Shown in pieces: positions 61,388 to 62,301 of a stretch of DNA of 62,301 bases. The notes beneath the pieces are model-generated. The model had not been told where the DNA came from, made no database searches, and saw only the letters and a program-made list of their open reading frames with translations. This stretch comes from an uncultured Oscillospiraceae bacterium (GTDB lineage: Bacteria; Bacillota; Clostridia; Oscillospirales; Oscillospiraceae): contig CANRIU010000009.1 in assembly GCA_947630755.1 (NCBI GenBank), positions 1 to 62,301 of the forward strand, given 5' to 3'. Position 1 is the first letter of the stretch. Every line of letters starts with the position of its first letter. The position numbers and the translations under genes are program-made.

Positions 61388-62301
61388 GCACCCTGTTTGC
61401 CAGCCTTCTCGGCCTTTTTCTGCCGAAGGCGCTGGGCCTTGGTGTCGGCGTGCCCATTGAGATGGCGGAGGCCCAGGTGGAGGCCACACAGTTTACGAGC
61501 CTCCTGGACACCGTGAAAAACCTGATTCCCTCCAATCCCGTTGCGTCCTTTGCCAATGGAAATATGCTCCAGGTGCTGGTCTTTGCCGTAATTGTTGGCA
61601 TCGCCGTGCTGGCGCTGGGGGAAAAGGCGGAGCCCTTTTTAAAGGTAGCGGAGGCTGTCAATGAAATCTCCGTGAAGATCGTCTCTGTGGTCATGTATTT
61701 CACGCCTGTGGGCGTGTTCTGCTCCATCGCCTCGGTGATCTGTGCCAACGGCACCGGAACCGTCCTGGCTCTTGGCGCGGTGCTTCTGGCGCTGTATCTC
61801 ACCATGCTCCTGTATGTGCTCGTCGTTTACGGCGGGATCGTGAAGCTTATTGGCAAGTGTCCCATCTCAAAATTTTTCTCCACGGTCATGCCCGCGGCGC
61901 TGAACGCCTTCGGCACCTGCTCCAGCTCCGCCACACTGCCCCTGAGCAAGAGATGCGCAGATGTCTTGGGTGTCCCCAACGAAATATCCTCCCTGGCCCT
62001 GCCCCTTGGGGCCACCATCAATATGGACGCGGTGTCCATCGTCATGTCCTTTATGATCGTGTTCTTTGCCAACGTCTGCGGGGTGGAAATCAGCTTCGGG
62101 ATGCTGGCGGTGGTGCTTCTCAGCAACGCGCTTCTCAGCATCGGCACCCCCGGAGTACCCGGAGGGGCCATCGCCTCCTTCGCGGCGCTGGCCTCCATCG
62201 CGGGGCTCCCGGCGGGGGTCATGGGCGTGTACATCAGCGTCAACACCCTGTGCGACATGGGCGCCACCTGCGCCAATGTCCTGGGGGACCTGGCCTGCTC
62301 C
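61388..62301 (+). CDS. Dicarboxylate/amino acid:cation symporter (DAACS), 5'-truncated, runs off window
   Basis: An open frame translates to about 304 residues clearly of the GltP/GltT type: NPVASFANGNMLQVLVFAVIVG, CSSSATLPLS (serine-rich hairpin), GATINMDAVSIV (the NMDGT-like loop), and VNTLCDMGATCANVLGD. The first roughly 100-120 residues, with the first membrane helices, are missing: the frame is preceded only by a hairpin and the stop of the upstream gene, and no start with a ribosome binding site is seen. Either a pseudogene created by a rearrangement, or a joint in the assembly. The 3' end lies outside. Confidence 0.85.

Overview
The window reads as a GC-rich, low-redundancy stretch of chromosome from a Gram-positive anaerobe of the class Clostridia, most likely an Oscillospiraceae relative (Oscillibacter-like). 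This is inferred from gene content: RNase Y, long-form HPF, RecD2, XpaC-type protein, S-layer-homology (SLH) proteins, YitT-family proteins, THF and TPP riboswitches, strong AGGAGG-type ribosome binding sites and many GTG/TTG starts. No species assignment can be made from the sequence alone. Most of the window is core housekeeping DNA. Genes lie in short operons on both strands, often with 1-4 nt stop/start overlaps, and convergent pairs are separated by near-perfect bidirectional terminators.

Layout. 1-5.2 kb: 3' end of rny, gapA, an orphan histidine-kinase-like protein, an HtrA-type membrane protease. 5.2-12.9 kb: uvrA, a small membrane protein beside a palindromic module, a CBS-domain protein, mnmG, a membrane-anchored Xre-type regulator. 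13-16.1 kb: tldD/tldE protease pair and two divergent tRNA genes (Val-GAC, Arg-ACG). 16.2-25.4 kb: two YitT-family proteins, a Nudix hydrolase, a TPP-riboswitch operon for thiamine-precursor uptake (thiamine-binding protein, ThiX, ThiY, ThiZ), a GlmU-like nucleotidyltransferase with prmA, and an SLH-transglutaminase exoprotein. 25.5-31.8 kb: an IS remnant, infC-rpmI-rplT behind a leader, dusB-ECF sigma-anti-sigma, a THF-riboswitch folate transporter (folT), tatD, secG. 32-41.3 kb: hpf, fumarase alpha subunit, TtcA-like thiolase, metY, argS, DUF1934, murI, an uncharacterised small protein, an XpaC-like membrane protein. 41.4-47.7 kb: a MacAB-like export operon ending in a large SLH protein. 47.7-60 kb (minus strand): mreB-HAD, recD2-comF, uvrB, radC, then polA-rimI-tsaD. 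60.2-62.3 kb: a compact self-regulating Xre cassette with two small membrane proteins, then a 5'-truncated DAACS transporter running off the end.

The most unusual signal is not a gene. A family of structured intergenic repeats occurs at about nine sites. Each has a head hairpin built on TGTCGRAAAAGCCC; some add a GGGGACGTGCGG box and a core CGACGYRCATGYCGCCG. Two full-length copies (31885-32088 and 34622-34802) have terminal inverted repeats and are each bracketed by a direct duplication of an entire intrinsic-terminator hairpin (32 bp with one mismatch, and 23 bp identical). This looks like a small non-autonomous element that inserted into terminators and duplicated them. A second palindromic module at 8524-8674 shows similar bracketing by a 13-bp direct repeat. 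Other items of note: a DnaA-box cluster far from dnaA (55726-55835), an operator-like 13+13 bp palindrome over the promoter of the Xre cassette, and a histidine-kinase-like protein with no visible phosphoacceptor histidine.
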